Part shown: one piece after another, positions 55,338-63,081 of the stretch
How positions within the stretch are numbered: position 1 is the first letter of the stretch
How the letters are laid out: every line of letters starts with the position of its first letter
NCBI GenBank assembly: GCA_902606075.1
Contig: CACLEU010000002.1
Span: 1 to 64,000 of the forward strand
Length of the DNA: 64,000 nucleotides
DNA from: an uncultured Pelagibacteraceae bacterium
GTDB taxonomy: Bacteria > Pseudomonadota > Alphaproteobacteria > Pelagibacterales > Pelagibacteraceae
Direction: 5' to 3'
The notes under the pieces: generated by a model
Databases searched by the model: none
The model's input: only the letters and a program-made list of their open reading frames with translations
Told to the model about the DNA's origin: nothing
Made by a program: the position numbers and the translations under genes

Positions 55338-56567
55338 TTATCTAATTTTTTTTGTTTTAATTTTTCCTCTCTTTAAATCAACTTCAAAAAATGAACCAAA
55401 TGAGTCGCCAGCTTCATCAAATTCTACACCTGTTGCTCCCTCATAATTTATGAATTTTCCTTCTCTTAAAATTTTTATAGCTTTTTTTATTTCACCTGGG
55501 TAAATCTTGGTACCAGGTTTGTTTGCTACTGAATAAATATTATCTTTTATTGATTTTTTCTCAGAATAAATTTTTGAAAAATTTGATAAAATAATTATAG
55601 CCGCGGCGTCATATGATTCTCCAGTGTAAGGACTAGTTGGATCTATACCTGATTGTTGAGCTAAATTTATAAATTTTTCTGCTCCTATATTCGTCAATCC
55701 TTGCAAATAACCAAAAGATTTTTTTAAATTCTTATTTTTAAATTCGTCAACTATTTTGTCTTCAATCATATCATCTGGAAGAATGAAAACATTAAACATA
55801 CCAATATCCAACATTGATTTGATAATTTGATCACCTCCTAACTTAATATTACTTATTACAGCAAGAGCATCACCTCCAGCAGCAGTTAAAGTTGAAATAT
55901 GGTTAGAATAATCTTTTGTATTTTTAATATGTGGAACCATTATTGATGTTTTTATATTATTTTTGTTTAGTATTTCACTGTAAGCTTTTGCAAACTTTTC
56001 ATAATCGTTGTCTCTACCATAAGAAATAGCCACACTCCTTATACCTCTGTCTTTTGTTATTTCTGCTAATATTTGACTGCCTCTGATTTTTGATGGAGTT
56101 GTTCTAAATAAAAAACCGTTATCTTTTAAGGTTATTAATTCATTAGACGTATCTGAAGGTGAGATCATTAATATTTTTTTCGGGATTGAAAATTCTTTGG
56201 CAATTTCGATTGTAACATTCGGACATGCAGCTCCTATAATTGCACTTACTCTATCTTTAACAATCTTAGATGCAGCATTTTTTGCTAACTTTATATTATT
56301 ACAAGTTGTATCGTATCTTTTTATTTTAAAAGTGATCTCATTAGCTAATTTTGCATCACTATTTATTTCATAAAATGCTAATTCTGCTGACTCAGCCATT
56401 GATGGGGTTAAACTTTCAACCACTCCAGTAAAACCTAGTAAAATGCCAACTTTAATTTCTTTATCTTTTTCGGCAAAAGACTTTGGTATTAATATTAAGA
56501 CATTAATAAATAATATTAAAAATATTATCTTTAAATTAGCTTTAATTCTATTTCTTAACATAACCAT
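55338..56567 (-). CDS. Orphan Liv-type periplasmic substrate-binding protein
   Basis: The protein belongs to the type I periplasmic-binding family ('IKVGILLGFTGVVESLTPSMAESAELAFYEIN', 'VSAIIGAACPNVTIEIAKEF'). I start it at the ATG at 56567, giving ~409 residues, rather than the ORF-track start (56633), because the longer frame runs into the divergent gene and lacks a tidy signal peptide; the shorter form has one ('LIFLILFINVLILIPKSFA' in outline). No permease genes adjoin it, so it either serves the livHMGF importer at 40-44 kb or acts in sensing. The ligand is unknown. Confidence 0.82.
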   Translation of the reverse strand: MVMLRNRIKANLKIIFLILFINVLILIPKSFAEKDKEIKVGILLGFTGVVESLTPSMAESAELAFYEINSDAKLANEITFKIKRYDTTCNNIKLAKNAASKIVKDRVSAIIGAACPNVTIEIAKEFSIPKKILMISPSDTSNELITLKDNGFLFRTTPSKIRGSQILAEITKDRGIRSVAISYGRDNDYEKFAKAYSEILNKNNIKTSIMVPHIKNTKDYSNHISTLTAAGGDALAVISNIKLGGDQIIKSMLDIGMFNVFILPDDMIEDKIVDEFKNKNLKKSFGYLQGLTNIGAEKFINLAQQSGIDPTSPYTGESYDAAAIIILSNFSKIYSEKKSIKDNIYSVANKPGTKIYPGEIKKAIKILREGKFINYEGATGVEFDEAGDSFGSFFEVDLKRGKIKTKKIR

Positions 56568-56607
56568 TAAACTTGGTATCTTTGTATTTATAATATAACT
56601 TATTAAT

Positions 56608-57348
56608 ATGAATTCAAAAAAAATTAAACCCAAATTTATAAAAAAAACAAATCCTAGAGTAGGCCTAATTGTATTGGCAACAGATGTAATGATAGAAAGA
56701 GATTTTTTAAAAGTTTTTAATGGGATTTCAGCTGATCTTTTTGTTAACAGAATAACTAATTATAATCCTGTCACAGCTGATAATTTAAAAAAAATGACAA
56801 ATAATATTACATCTGTCACTGAAAATATTCTACCTGGAGAGAAAATAGACTGCATAGTTTATGGCTGTACTTCAGGCACAATTGTTTCTGGTTATGATAA
56901 TATAAAAAAAAAGATCAATCTTGCAAAACCAGATGCAAATGTAACTGCACCAAGTACCGCAGTATTGAATGCATTAAAGAAAAAAAAGATAAACAAGATA
57001 TCAATAGTAACGCCTTATATTAAAAGTGTTAATGACGACGTAGTTAACTTTTTCAAAAATAATAATTTTGAAATTACCTCAAATACATATTTTGATATAA
57101 AATCTGACATAGATATTGGCAAAGTAGATCAAGATAAACTATTTGATATTTTATCCTCTATTGATCATAAAAACGCTGAAGCTTTGTTTGTTTCTTGCAC
57201 TTCATTACCAGTATTAAATATTATTGAAAAATTAGAAAAAAAATTAGATATAACTGTCCTATCTAGTAACCAAGCTTTGATCTGGGAAACTTTAGAAAAG
57301 ATAAATAGAAACAACTTTATAAAAGGTTACGGAAGCTTATTTTTTTAA
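56608..57348 (+). CDS. Asp/Glu-racemase-superfamily protein (EutA / maleate isomerase / arylmalonate decarboxylase-like)
   Basis: The 246-residue protein has the two-cysteine plan of this superfamily: 'CIVYGCTSGTIVSGYD' and 'ALFVSCTSLPVLNII', with 'RVGLIVLATDVMIERDF' at the start and 'APSTAVLNALKKKKINKISIVTPY' in between. Members are maleate isomerase, arylmalonate decarboxylase, and EutA of ectoine/hydroxyectoine utilisation. The next gene is strongly ectoine-hydrolase-like, so an EutA role is the best inference. It starts 40 bases from the divergent binding protein. Confidence 0.78.
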   Translation: MNSKKIKPKFIKKTNPRVGLIVLATDVMIERDFLKVFNGISADLFVNRITNYNPVTADNLKKMTNNITSVTENILPGEKIDCIVYGCTSGTIVSGYDNIKKKINLAKPDANVTAPSTAVLNALKKKKINKISIVTPYIKSVNDDVVNFFKNNNFEITSNTYFDIKSDIDIGKVDQDKLFDILSSIDHKNAEALFVSCTSLPVLNIIEKLEKKLDITVLSSNQALIWETLEKINRNNFIKGYGSLFF

Positions 57349-57357
57349 TATTAAATC

Positions 57358-58524
57358 ATGAGTTTTTCAAAGGAAGAATATAAAAATCGTTTAAAAAAAG
57401 TTCAAATGTCAATGCAAAAAATGGGTATCGAACTTTTGATATCCCAAGATACTGCAAATATAAATTATTTAACTGGTTATGATGCTTGGTCTTTCTATTA
57501 TGCACAATGTGTAATAGTACATTTAAATTCTGATGAACCCATATGCTTTATCAGATCTCAAGATGCTGGTGGTGCATTTATTAAAACTTATTTAAAAAAA
57601 GAAAATATTATAATTTATGATGAAAAATATATTCATACTTGGCCCTCTCATCCTTATGATGCACTAGTTGATTTATTGAGAAGAAATAAGTGGGATAAAC
57701 TTAATATTGGTGTTGAGATGGATGCTCATTATTTTACAGCATACTGTTATGAAAAACTCAAAAAAGGTTTGCCTAATGCTAAAATCAGTGACTCAGAAAG
57801 ACTGGTTAATTGGGTAAGAGTAGTTAAATCAAATACGGAAATAGATTTTATGAAAAAAGCCGCAATTATTTCAGAAAATGCAATGAGAACTGCAATGGAA
57901 ACAATTAACCCAGGCGTTAGGCAATGCGATGCAGTAGCTGAAATTCAAAAAACATTGTTTAAAGGAACAAGTGATTATGGAGGTGAATATGCAAGTATTG
58001 CGACATTGCTACCTACTGGCAAAGGTACATCTGCATCACACCTCACTGCAAGCGATAAACAATTTTTGAATGGGGAAGCTACTGTTATTGAATTATCTGG
58101 TACTTACAAAAGATATCATGCGCCTATGGCAAGAACATTAAATCTTGGTAAGCCAGAGCAAAAAAAAATTGATGCAATGAATGCAACGAACGAAGCTTTG
58201 GAGGCAGGAATAAATGCTAGCAAACCTGGGAATACTGCAAATGATGTTGCAGAAAAATTTTGGGAAGTATTAGATAAATACAAAATAAAAAAAGATTCTA
58301 GAACGGGCTATTCAATAGGTATAGGATATCCACCAGACTGGGGAGAGCATACTATTAATATATCCAAAGGTGACATGACTATATTAAAACCTAATGTGTG
58401 TTATCACATGATTGCTGTTATGCAATTTGGTGATTGGGGAGTTGAGGCGTCTGAGTCTATAAGGATAACAGATGAGGGAAATGAGTTATTATGCAATTTT
58501 TCGAGAGATTTACACGTAAAATAA
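57358..58524 (+). CDS. doeA: Ectoine hydrolase-like M24-fold protein (DoeA/EutD family)
   Basis: The 388-residue pita-bread-fold protein matches DoeA/EutD block by block: 'NYLTGYDAWSFYYAQCVIV', 'RLVNWVRVVKSNTEIDFM', 'LLPTGKGTSASHLTASD', 'RTGYSIGIGYPPDWGEHT' and 'VEASESIRITDEGNELL'. DoeA opens the ectoine ring to N-acetyl-diaminobutyrate. The M24 metal Asp residues are replaced ('VIELSGTYKRYHAPMART' instead of a D...D pattern), as in creatinase-type metal-free members, so this is not an aminopeptidase. doeB/C/D are not in the window. A paralogous substrate is possible. Confidence 0.8.
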   Translation: MSFSKEEYKNRLKKVQMSMQKMGIELLISQDTANINYLTGYDAWSFYYAQCVIVHLNSDEPICFIRSQDAGGAFIKTYLKKENIIIYDEKYIHTWPSHPYDALVDLLRRNKWDKLNIGVEMDAHYFTAYCYEKLKKGLPNAKISDSERLVNWVRVVKSNTEIDFMKKAAIISENAMRTAMETINPGVRQCDAVAEIQKTLFKGTSDYGGEYASIATLLPTGKGTSASHLTASDKQFLNGEATVIELSGTYKRYHAPMARTLNLGKPEQKKIDAMNATNEALEAGINASKPGNTANDVAEKFWEVLDKYKIKKDSRTGYSIGIGYPPDWGEHTINISKGDMTILKPNVCYHMIAVMQFGDWGVEASESIRITDEGNELLCNFSRDLHVK

Positions 58525-58548
58525 AAAACTTGAAAAAATACTCTACAA

Positions 58549-58561
58549 ATGTTTTAAACAT
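58549..58561 (+). repeat. Short palindrome before the Pot-type ATPase gene
   Basis: ATGTTTTAAACAT is a perfect 6+1+6 palindrome 6 bases before the ATG at 58568. It could be an operator half-pair or chance in AT-rich DNA. A related CGTTTAAACG palindrome occurs at 59759-59768. Confidence 0.3.
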
Positions 58562-58567
58562 AACCTA

Positions 58568-59656
58568 ATGTCAAAGAACTTAGAATTTGTAAAATTCGAC
58601 AAAGTAGACAAAAGTTACGATGGGAAAGTACTTGTTGTAAAAGATTTAAATTTGGACATCGCTGAGGGAGAGTTTATTACAATGCTTGGACCATCTGGCT
58701 CAGGAAAAACAACTTGTTTAATGATGTTAGCTGGTTTTGAAACACCAACTAATGGGGAAATTTTTTTAAACAAAAATCCTATTTCAAACATACCACCTCA
58801 TAAAAGAGGTATAGGAATGGTTTTTCAAAATTATGCACTTTTCCCTCATATGACTGTCTTTGAAAATTTAGCGTTTCCACTTAAGGTAAGAAAAATAAAC
58901 AAAGATGATATAGATAAAAAAGTCGATAAAGCATTATCAATGGTATCCCTCACTGGTTTTGAAAATAGAATGCCCGGACAATTATCTGGTGGTCAACAAC
59001 AACGGGTTGCAGTTGCAAGAGCTTTAGTATTTGATCCTCAGGTAGTTTTGATGGATGAACCTTTGGGAGCTTTAGATAAAAATCTTAGAGAGAGTATGCA
59101 ATATGAAATTAAACATATTCATGAAAGTATTGGTGTCACTGTTGTTTATGTTACGCACGACCAAAGCGAGGCTCTTACAATGTCTAATCGAATTGCAGTA
59201 TTTAATGACGGAAAGGTCCAACAACTTTCTTCACCAGATAAATTATATGAGGAGCCTGTAAATTCTTTTGTTGCAGAATTTATTGGAGAAAATAATACTT
59301 TTGCAGGAGAAGTAACAAACTTTCAAAAAGATCAATGTAAAGTAAAACTATCAAATGGTTCTGAGATAATTGCTAATCCAGTATCTGTAAAATCTAATGG
59401 TGACAAAACTACAGTTTCATTAAGACCTGAAAGAGCTTTAATAAACACTAAAGATAAATTGGAAAACAATTTTAACGGCAAAATTGAGGAAATTATTTAT
59501 CATGGAGATCATACGAGAGTAAGAATTGATTTGTTAGGAAATAAAGAATTTATTTTAAAGGTGCCCAATAGTTCTGCTAATATGGATATAAAAATGGGAA
59601 ACCAGATTAATGTTAGCTGGAGCAGTTATGATGCAAGAGCATTAGATCCAAAATAA
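58568..59656 (+). CDS. Spermidine/putrescine-type ABC ATPase (PotA-like)
   Basis: The 362-residue ATPase has Walker A 'MLGPSGSGKTTCLMMLAGFE', the Q-loop 'GMVFQNYALFPHMTVFENLAFPLK', signature 'PGQLSGGQQQRVAVARAL', Walker B 'VVLMDEPLGALDKNL' and H-loop 'YVTHDQSEALTMSNRI'. A C-terminal TOBE domain ('VSLRPERALI') follows. It pairs with the binding protein and two permeases downstream. The substrate class (polyamine, ectoine, other cation) is not fixed by the ATPase. Confidence 0.92.
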   Translation: MSKNLEFVKFDKVDKSYDGKVLVVKDLNLDIAEGEFITMLGPSGSGKTTCLMMLAGFETPTNGEIFLNKNPISNIPPHKRGIGMVFQNYALFPHMTVFENLAFPLKVRKINKDDIDKKVDKALSMVSLTGFENRMPGQLSGGQQQRVAVARALVFDPQVVLMDEPLGALDKNLRESMQYEIKHIHESIGVTVVYVTHDQSEALTMSNRIAVFNDGKVQQLSSPDKLYEEPVNSFVAEFIGENNTFAGEVTNFQKDQCKVKLSNGSEIIANPVSVKSNGDKTTVSLRPERALINTKDKLENNFNGKIEEIIYHGDHTRVRIDLLGNKEFILKVPNSSANMDIKMGNQINVSWSSYDARALDPK

Positions 59657-59691
59657 AAACAAGTTACAATTAAATTACATAGATAAAACAA

Positions 59692-59776
59692 GGCTATATT
59701 AGCCAAATGCGTTATTGACTCCTTACGCATATATTGCTGTAATTAGTCTTTTAAAAAACGTTTAAACGGAGGAATA
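59692..59776 (+). promoter_or_regulatory. Structured leader of the Pot-type binding protein, with possible anti-SD loop
   Basis: GGCTA (59692-59696) pairs with TAGCC (59700-59704). Next, ATGCGT (59707-59712) pairs with ACGCAT (59725-59730), enclosing the loop TATTGACTCCTT. The CTCC of this loop (59719-59722) is complementary to the Shine-Dalgarno GGAG (59768-59771) before the ATG at 59777, so a pseudoknot or long-range pair could mask initiation. A potC RNA motif has been described near such transporters in marine bacteria; I cannot confirm a match from memory. Confidence 0.5.
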
Positions 59777-60892
59777 ATGAAAAAACTAAGTAAATTGTTA
59801 CTAGTTCTAACTTTTGCTCTTTCTATAAGCTCATCAGCATTTGCAGTTACTGTTGCATCTTGGGGTGGAGCGTATACAGAATCACAAAAGCTAGGATATG
59901 GTGACCCTACTGCTAAAAAACTTGGTGTACCGATCAATTGGGTCGACTACTCAGGTGGATTATCAGAGATTAAAGCACAAAAAGAGGCAGGCAAAATAAC
60001 GTGGGATATTATCGACGTTTTTGCTATGGATACGATCACTGGATGTGACGAAGGTTTATTTGTAGAATTTGATTTCGACAAAGACTTTCCAGCAGCTCCA
60101 GATGGTACTTCTGCGAGTAAAGATTTCTTTGCTCCAATGCCAAGTAAATGTGCTGTAGGAAACATTTTATATTCTTGGAACTATGCTTACAACACGAGTA
60201 ATGTTAAAGGCACACCAAAGACTATAAAAGATTTCTTTAACACAAAAAAATTCCCTGGAAAAAGAGCTATCTACAAAAGCGCTTTAACAAATTTAGAGAT
60301 CGCTTTAGCAGCAGATGGTATTAAACCAGGAAAAGGTGGATCAAAAATCTACAAAGCTCTTGAAACTGAAAAAGGTGTAAACAGAGCAATGAACAAGATC
60401 AAAGAGCTTTGCACAGACCCTAACGGTGGATGTGTATTTTGGTCAGCAGGTGCTCAACCACCAGAATTATTAGTATCTGGTGAAGTTGTTATGGCAACTG
60501 GTTGGAATGGTAGATTCTTCAACGCAGAGATCGGTGAAGGTGCTCCAATTAAACAAGTTTGGGATGGTCAAGGTCTTGACTACGAATATTTCGTACTAGT
60601 TAAGGGTGGACCAAACGAAGCTGATGCTAAAAAAGCTTTAGCGGAGATGACAAGTACAGAAGGTTTAGCTGGAAGTGCAAAATATATTGCATATGCACCT
60701 TGGAGAAAATCATCACTTAAAGTTATGGCAAAAGGCGAGCCGTGGTACAAAGATGGTAAGACTAACATGGTACCACAAATGCCGACTGCGCCAGCAAATA
60801 CAAAAAATTACTTCTTAGTAGATCCATTATTCTGGGCTGATAACGGTACAGAGCTTGGTGAAAAATGGGAAGCAATGAAAGCTGGTCTATAA
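59777..60892 (+). CDS. Pot-type ABC periplasmic substrate-binding protein
   Basis: The 371-residue binding protein has a signal peptide (residues 1-23, 'LALTFALSISSSAFAV' in outline) and a type II periplasmic fold of the PotD/family 1 class: 'VTVASWGGAYTESQKLGYGDP', 'SEIKAQKEAGKITWDIIDV', 'FPGKRAIYKSALTNLEIAL' and 'LVSGEVVMATGWNGRFFNAE'. Acidic/aromatic pocket residues are not assignable by eye. Codon use is cleaner (more C-ending) than its neighbours, which suggests high expression. A strong SD (GGAGG) precedes it. Confidence 0.92.
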   Translation: MKKLSKLLLVLTFALSISSSAFAVTVASWGGAYTESQKLGYGDPTAKKLGVPINWVDYSGGLSEIKAQKEAGKITWDIIDVFAMDTITGCDEGLFVEFDFDKDFPAAPDGTSASKDFFAPMPSKCAVGNILYSWNYAYNTSNVKGTPKTIKDFFNTKKFPGKRAIYKSALTNLEIALAADGIKPGKGGSKIYKALETEKGVNRAMNKIKELCTDPNGGCVFWSAGAQPPELLVSGEVVMATGWNGRFFNAEIGEGAPIKQVWDGQGLDYEYFVLVKGGPNEADAKKALAEMTSTEGLAGSAKYIAYAPWRKSSLKVMAKGEPWYKDGKTNMVPQMPTAPANTKNYFLVDPLFWADNGTELGEKWEAMKAGL

Positions 60893-60928
60893 TTTTAAGT
60901 TTTAAAGACTAAAATTATATATTATATT

Positions 60929-60958
60929 AAGGGCGGTTATTTATAGCCGCCCTTTTTT
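60929..60958 (+). terminator. Intrinsic terminator between binding protein and PotB-like permease
   Basis: AAGGGCGGTTA (60929-60939) pairs with TAGCCGCCCTT (60944-60954) around a TTTA loop, followed by a T-run. It sits between the binding-protein stop and the permease ATG at 60964. Confidence 0.92.
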
Positions 60959-60963
60959 ATTTT

Positions 60964-62217
60964 ATGAGCAGTGAAACTAAACAAATTTTAACGACAGATG
61001 GCATACCGCTTGAGGTAAGTCTTAAAAAAGCTGAAAGAAAAAATAAGATCAAAGCATTTCTTTTAGTTGCGCCCCTATTATTATTTTTACTTATAACTTA
61101 TATTTTTCCAATTGGAGACATGTTGATGAGAAGTGTGGATGACAAAATGGTGACTGAAATGCTACCAAAAACATTTAAATCAATGGAGAAATGGGATGGA
61201 AATGAAATGCCACCTGAAGAAGTATTCGAATCTTTTTATTTGGACTTTCAAAAGTTAGTAGAGGAGAAACGTGATGGTAAATTATCCACTCAATTAAATT
61301 ATACTAAAAATGGTTTTAAAAGTATTTTAAAAAAATTGAGAAGAAAAGCCAAAAACTTTGAAGAAGGAAATTATAAAGAACAAATAATGGATGTTCACAA
61401 AAGGTGGGCTAATGTTGAATATTGGCGAGCTATCAAAAGAAGAGCACCAGCATATACCAGCTCAAAATATTTAAAAGGCATGGATATGTATAAAAACGAG
61501 GAGGGCAAAATTGTTAATGTCGAAGAAGATAGGAGAATACATAGAATACTTTGGCTTAGAACTTTGGAGATAGCCTTTTTTGTTACTCTGTTATGTTTTT
61601 TAATGGCGTATCCAATTGCGCACCTTCTTGCAACACTACCAATGAAGTATAGTAACCTTTTAATGATATGTGTACTCCTTCCATTTTGGACATCCCTACT
61701 AGTTAGAACTGCCAGTTGGATGATACTTCTTCAACAACAAGGTGTTGTTAATGATTTTTTTGTCATGATTGGATTAGTGCCCGACGATAATAGGCCTGAA
61801 ATGATGTACAATAAAACTGGAACCTACGTTGCTATGACGCAGATTTTATTACCCTTTATGGTTTTACCTTTATACAGTGTAATGAAAACTATATCTCCAA
61901 GCTTAATGAGGGCTGGAAAATCCCTAGGCGGAACACCATTTGTTACATTTTGGAAAGTCTATTTTCCCCTAACAATTCCTGGAATTGGAGCTGGCTGTTT
62001 GTTAGTTTTTATACTTGCTATTGGATATTATATTACACCTGCACTGGTAGGCGGAGCATCTGGAACTTTGATAAGTAATCAGATTGCCTTTCACATGAAA
62101 AGTACTCTGGATTGGAGCTTTGCATCAGCAATGGGACTAATGTTACTTGCTGGGGTATTAGCAATATACTGGATTTATAATAAATTAGTTGGAATTGATA
62201 ATATTAAATTAGGATAA
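60964..62217 (+). CDS. Pot-type ABC permease, PotB-like, with large periplasmic insertion
   Basis: The 417-residue permease is much longer than PotB (~285). After the first helix (~31-52, 'FLLVAPLLLFLLITYIFPIGDML') there is a ~140-residue charged, helical segment ('EVFESFYLDFQKLVEEKRDG', 'AKNFEEGNYKEQIMDVHKRW') before the remaining five helices start at 'RTLEIAFFVTLLCFLMAYPIAHLLA'. The EAA coupling loop is 'AGKSLGGTPFVTFWKVYFPLTIPGIGAG'. Such inserted versions occur in marine alphaproteobacterial Pot-like systems. It lies 2 bases before the second permease. Confidence 0.88.
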   Translation: MSSETKQILTTDGIPLEVSLKKAERKNKIKAFLLVAPLLLFLLITYIFPIGDMLMRSVDDKMVTEMLPKTFKSMEKWDGNEMPPEEVFESFYLDFQKLVEEKRDGKLSTQLNYTKNGFKSILKKLRRKAKNFEEGNYKEQIMDVHKRWANVEYWRAIKRRAPAYTSSKYLKGMDMYKNEEGKIVNVEEDRRIHRILWLRTLEIAFFVTLLCFLMAYPIAHLLATLPMKYSNLLMICVLLPFWTSLLVRTASWMILLQQQGVVNDFFVMIGLVPDDNRPEMMYNKTGTYVAMTQILLPFMVLPLYSVMKTISPSLMRAGKSLGGTPFVTFWKVYFPLTIPGIGAGCLLVFILAIGYYITPALVGGASGTLISNQIAFHMKSTLDWSFASAMGLMLLAGVLAIYWIYNKLVGIDNIKLG

Positions 62218-62219
62218 TT

Positions 62220-63074
62220 ATGGCACTACCTAAATATACTGAACCACATTACAGAATTTGGCATTATGTTTACATTTTTATTTGTGCCTGTGTATTTTTC
62301 TTTTTGATAGCCCCTTTATTTGTAATTTTCCCTTTATCATTTAATGCTGAAGAATTTTTAAGTTTTTCTGAGGGTATGAAAAATCTTGATCCGGACGCAT
62401 TTTCTTTAAGATGGTATAAGGATATGATTTATGGAACAAAAAATCCTTGGGGTCTCGCAGCTAAAAATAGTTTTATAATCGCCATTTTTGCAACACTAGG
62501 ATCAGTTCTTTTAGGAACAGTTGCAGCATTAGGTTTAAGTAGTAGACACATGCCTTACAAAGGATTGGTCATGGCAACACTAATTTCTCCAATGATTGTT
62601 CCTTTAATTATTTCTGGTGTGGCCATTTTCTTTTTTATGGCAAAAGCTGGATTGGCTGCAACTCATACTGGGATAGTTCTAGCACATATAATATTGGGAA
62701 CTCCATTTGTAGTAATAACAGTGACCGCAACTCTCTCCGGGTTTGATCATAGTGTAACTAGAGCCGCATCAAGTCTTGGAAGTGATCCAGTTAATACTTT
62801 CATGAAAATTACGTTACCTTTAATTTTACCTGGTGTAATCTCAGGTGGCTTATTTGCTTTTGTAACCTCTTTTGATGAAGTTGTTGTCGTATTATTTCTA
62901 GCTGGATTGGAAAATACAACAATCCCAATTCAAATGTGGACAGGTTTAAGGGAACAGCTAAGTCCTACAATTCTTGCTGTTGCGACATGTTTGATTATTT
63001 TATCTACACTTATTCTTGTTACAGCTGAGTTGTTAAGAAGAAGATCTGAAAGACTCAGAGGAATTAATAGATAA
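62220..63074 (+). CDS. Pot-type ABC permease, PotC-like
   Basis: The 284-residue permease has six helices. The coupling loop is 'RAASSLGSDPVNTFMKITLPLILPGVISGGLFAFVTSFDEVVVVLFLAG', which matches the PotC family ('A...LGA.....f..v.lP...pGi..g.l.aF..s.De'). It starts 2 bases after the PotB-like gene and is followed 7 bases later by a 3-hydroxyacyl-CoA dehydrogenase-like gene. Confidence 0.93.
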   Translation: MALPKYTEPHYRIWHYVYIFICACVFFFLIAPLFVIFPLSFNAEEFLSFSEGMKNLDPDAFSLRWYKDMIYGTKNPWGLAAKNSFIIAIFATLGSVLLGTVAALGLSSRHMPYKGLVMATLISPMIVPLIISGVAIFFFMAKAGLAATHTGIVLAHIILGTPFVVITVTATLSGFDHSVTRAASSLGSDPVNTFMKITLPLILPGVISGGLFAFVTSFDEVVVVLFLAGLENTTIPIQMWTGLREQLSPTILAVATCLIILSTLILVTAELLRRRSERLRGINR

Positions 63075-63081
63075 AAAACAA

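Noticed and set aside
56568-56633. Longer N terminus of the orphan binding protein
   Set aside because: It would run into the divergent EutA-like gene and put 22 extra residues before the signal peptide.
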